The position numbers and the translations under genes were made by a program. A DNA stretch of 5,889 nucleotides, taken from assembly GCA_017416885.1 (NCBI GenBank), contig JAFQAM010000349.1:1-5889 (forward strand), read 5' to 3'. The DNA is from Clostridia bacterium. GTDB taxonomy: Bacteria; Bacillota; Clostridia; Oscillospirales; CAG-272. Below the pieces are notes generated by a model. It searched no databases and had not been told where the DNA came from. It was given only the letters and a program-made list of their open reading frames with translations. Positions 5,315-5,889 of this stretch are shown one piece after another; positions within the stretch are counted from its first letter, which is position 1; the number at the start of each line of letters is the position of its first letter.

Positions 5315-5889
5315 TTAAATTCTTCCATTGATGTATTGACGAAGATGCTCTAAAAGCTCTATTGTAGCTTCGTTTGGATTTGAATATTTAGACAAGCCAA
5401 CCTCGTCCTTTCTTAAAAGCACATCAAGCAATTTACTGTCGCAGTATCCTGCCTCACCTAAAACACGCTTGCCGTATTCATATAAGGAACTATTTATATC
5501 TAAGCCTGAAAAATAGTCGTGGTTTCTAAGATTGCCTATGTTTTTCAAAGCAGAATAAAAGCAATTCTCGTATTGAATATCTTTATCCGCATTTACCTCA
5601 TAAGGTATAAAAACGCACTTATTATCAAATATTTCATATCTGCTATATCGGTGAACTTGATTTTTTATCATTTCAATACAATAATCTATTCCTTCATAGC
5701 CGTCAATGATATCTTTTAAGGTGTATCTTGCATCCTTTAGCTTAAGCTCTGCTACAATGTCCTTTCCACATACAAGCTGATAGCCGTTGCCATACATATA
5801 TTTGTGAGTAAGAGGAAGAAAGCTAATTAAATCATCTACTGTATGTACCATAGAGTGTATTAAAATGTTGTTTTCCTTATTAGTTACAT
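5315..5889 (-). CDS. Unrecognised protein, first visible gene of the operon, probably 5'-truncated
   Basis: I do not recognise this family. The frame is open from the right window edge to a TAA at 5315-5317, about 191 codons. The first ATG, at 5851, would give 178 residues, but it has no Shine-Dalgarno sequence (ACACTCT precedes it). The 12 codons before it also read as plausible coding sequence (VTNKENNILIHS), so the true start probably lies beyond the window. The nearest AAGGA is about 22 nt from that ATG, too far to serve it. The visible part is soluble, with no signal peptide or membrane segment. It has a central Tyr/Asp-rich part (YEGIDYC, HRYSRYE, YENCFYS) and a C-terminal helical tail ending LLEHLRQYINGR. 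The few scattered cysteines form no obvious metal motif. It lies 17 nt upstream of the U32 gene in the same operon, which suggests a shared pathway; no function can be assigned. Confidence 0.68.
   Translation of the reverse strand, partial: VTNKENNILIHSMVHTVDDLISFLPLTHKYMYGNGYQLVCGKDIVAELKLKDARYTLKDIIDGYEGIDYCIEMIKNQVHRYSRYEIFDNKCVFIPYEVNADKDIQYENCFYSALKNIGNLRNHDYFSGLDINSSLYEYGKRVLGEAGYCDSKLLDVLLRKDEVGLSKYSNPNEATIELLEHLRQYINGRI

Noticed and set aside
3063..5719. Plus-strand open frames opposite the minus-strand operon (3063-3269, 4773-5009, 5519-5719)
   Set aside because: They are antisense to well-supported genes, with low-complexity hydrophobic translations and no ribosome binding sites.

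Overview
The window looks like AT-rich Clostridia-type Firmicutes DNA, plausibly from a gut anaerobe. The grounds are strong purine-rich Shine-Dalgarno sites (GGAGG, AAGGA, AAAGGA), AT-rich codon choice, an intergenic hairpin repeat of a style I associate with gut Clostridia, and two oxygen-sensitive enzyme types (radical SAM and U32 Fe-S). No RNA gene, CRISPR array, transposase or integrase was seen.

Layout. Left edge (1-237, +): the C-terminal end of an RluA/RluD-family pseudouridine synthase. Next comes a short hairpin-bearing repeat (241-302), and then a second, diverged and headless copy of the last 18 codons of the same kind of gene, including its stop (303-359). A radical SAM protein with a B12-binding-like N-terminal domain follows (399-1979, +). 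A strong bidirectional hairpin terminator (1983-2030) separates it from a convergent four-gene minus-strand operon. Read in transcription order, the operon is: an unrecognised gene that probably starts beyond the window (5889-5315), a U32-family Fe-S protein (5297-4230), a PabA-type glutamine amidotransferase (4246-3644) and a PabB-type aminodeoxychorismate synthase fused to a C-terminal AroQ chorismate mutase-like domain (3639-2029). Its genes are 17 nt apart, overlap by 17 nt and are 4 nt apart, so it is almost certainly one translationally coupled unit.

How the genes may work together. PabA supplies ammonia from glutamine and PabB converts chorismate to 4-amino-4-deoxychorismate (ADC). The PIKGT motif with its lysine marks ADC synthase rather than anthranilate synthase. 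The fused mutase domain could then make 4-amino-4-deoxyprephenate, the first committed intermediate toward p-aminophenylalanine. The mutase keeps the substrate-binding Arg/Lys residues of E. coli AroQ but has Met where Glu52, which contacts the substrate's C4 hydroxyl, normally sits. This fits a 4-amino substrate. U32 enzymes such as RlhA and TrhP are reported to need prephenate for O2-independent hydroxylation. A U32 gene in an operon that appears to make an amino analogue of prephenate is therefore the most intriguing point here. It may be a specialised-metabolite pathway, or an enzyme using aminodeoxyprephenate as a co-substrate. The convergent radical SAM protein may belong to the same pathway, but that rests on proximity only. 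No aminodeoxychorismate lyase, prephenate-type dehydrogenase or aminotransferase lies in the window, so the end product cannot be read from this sequence.
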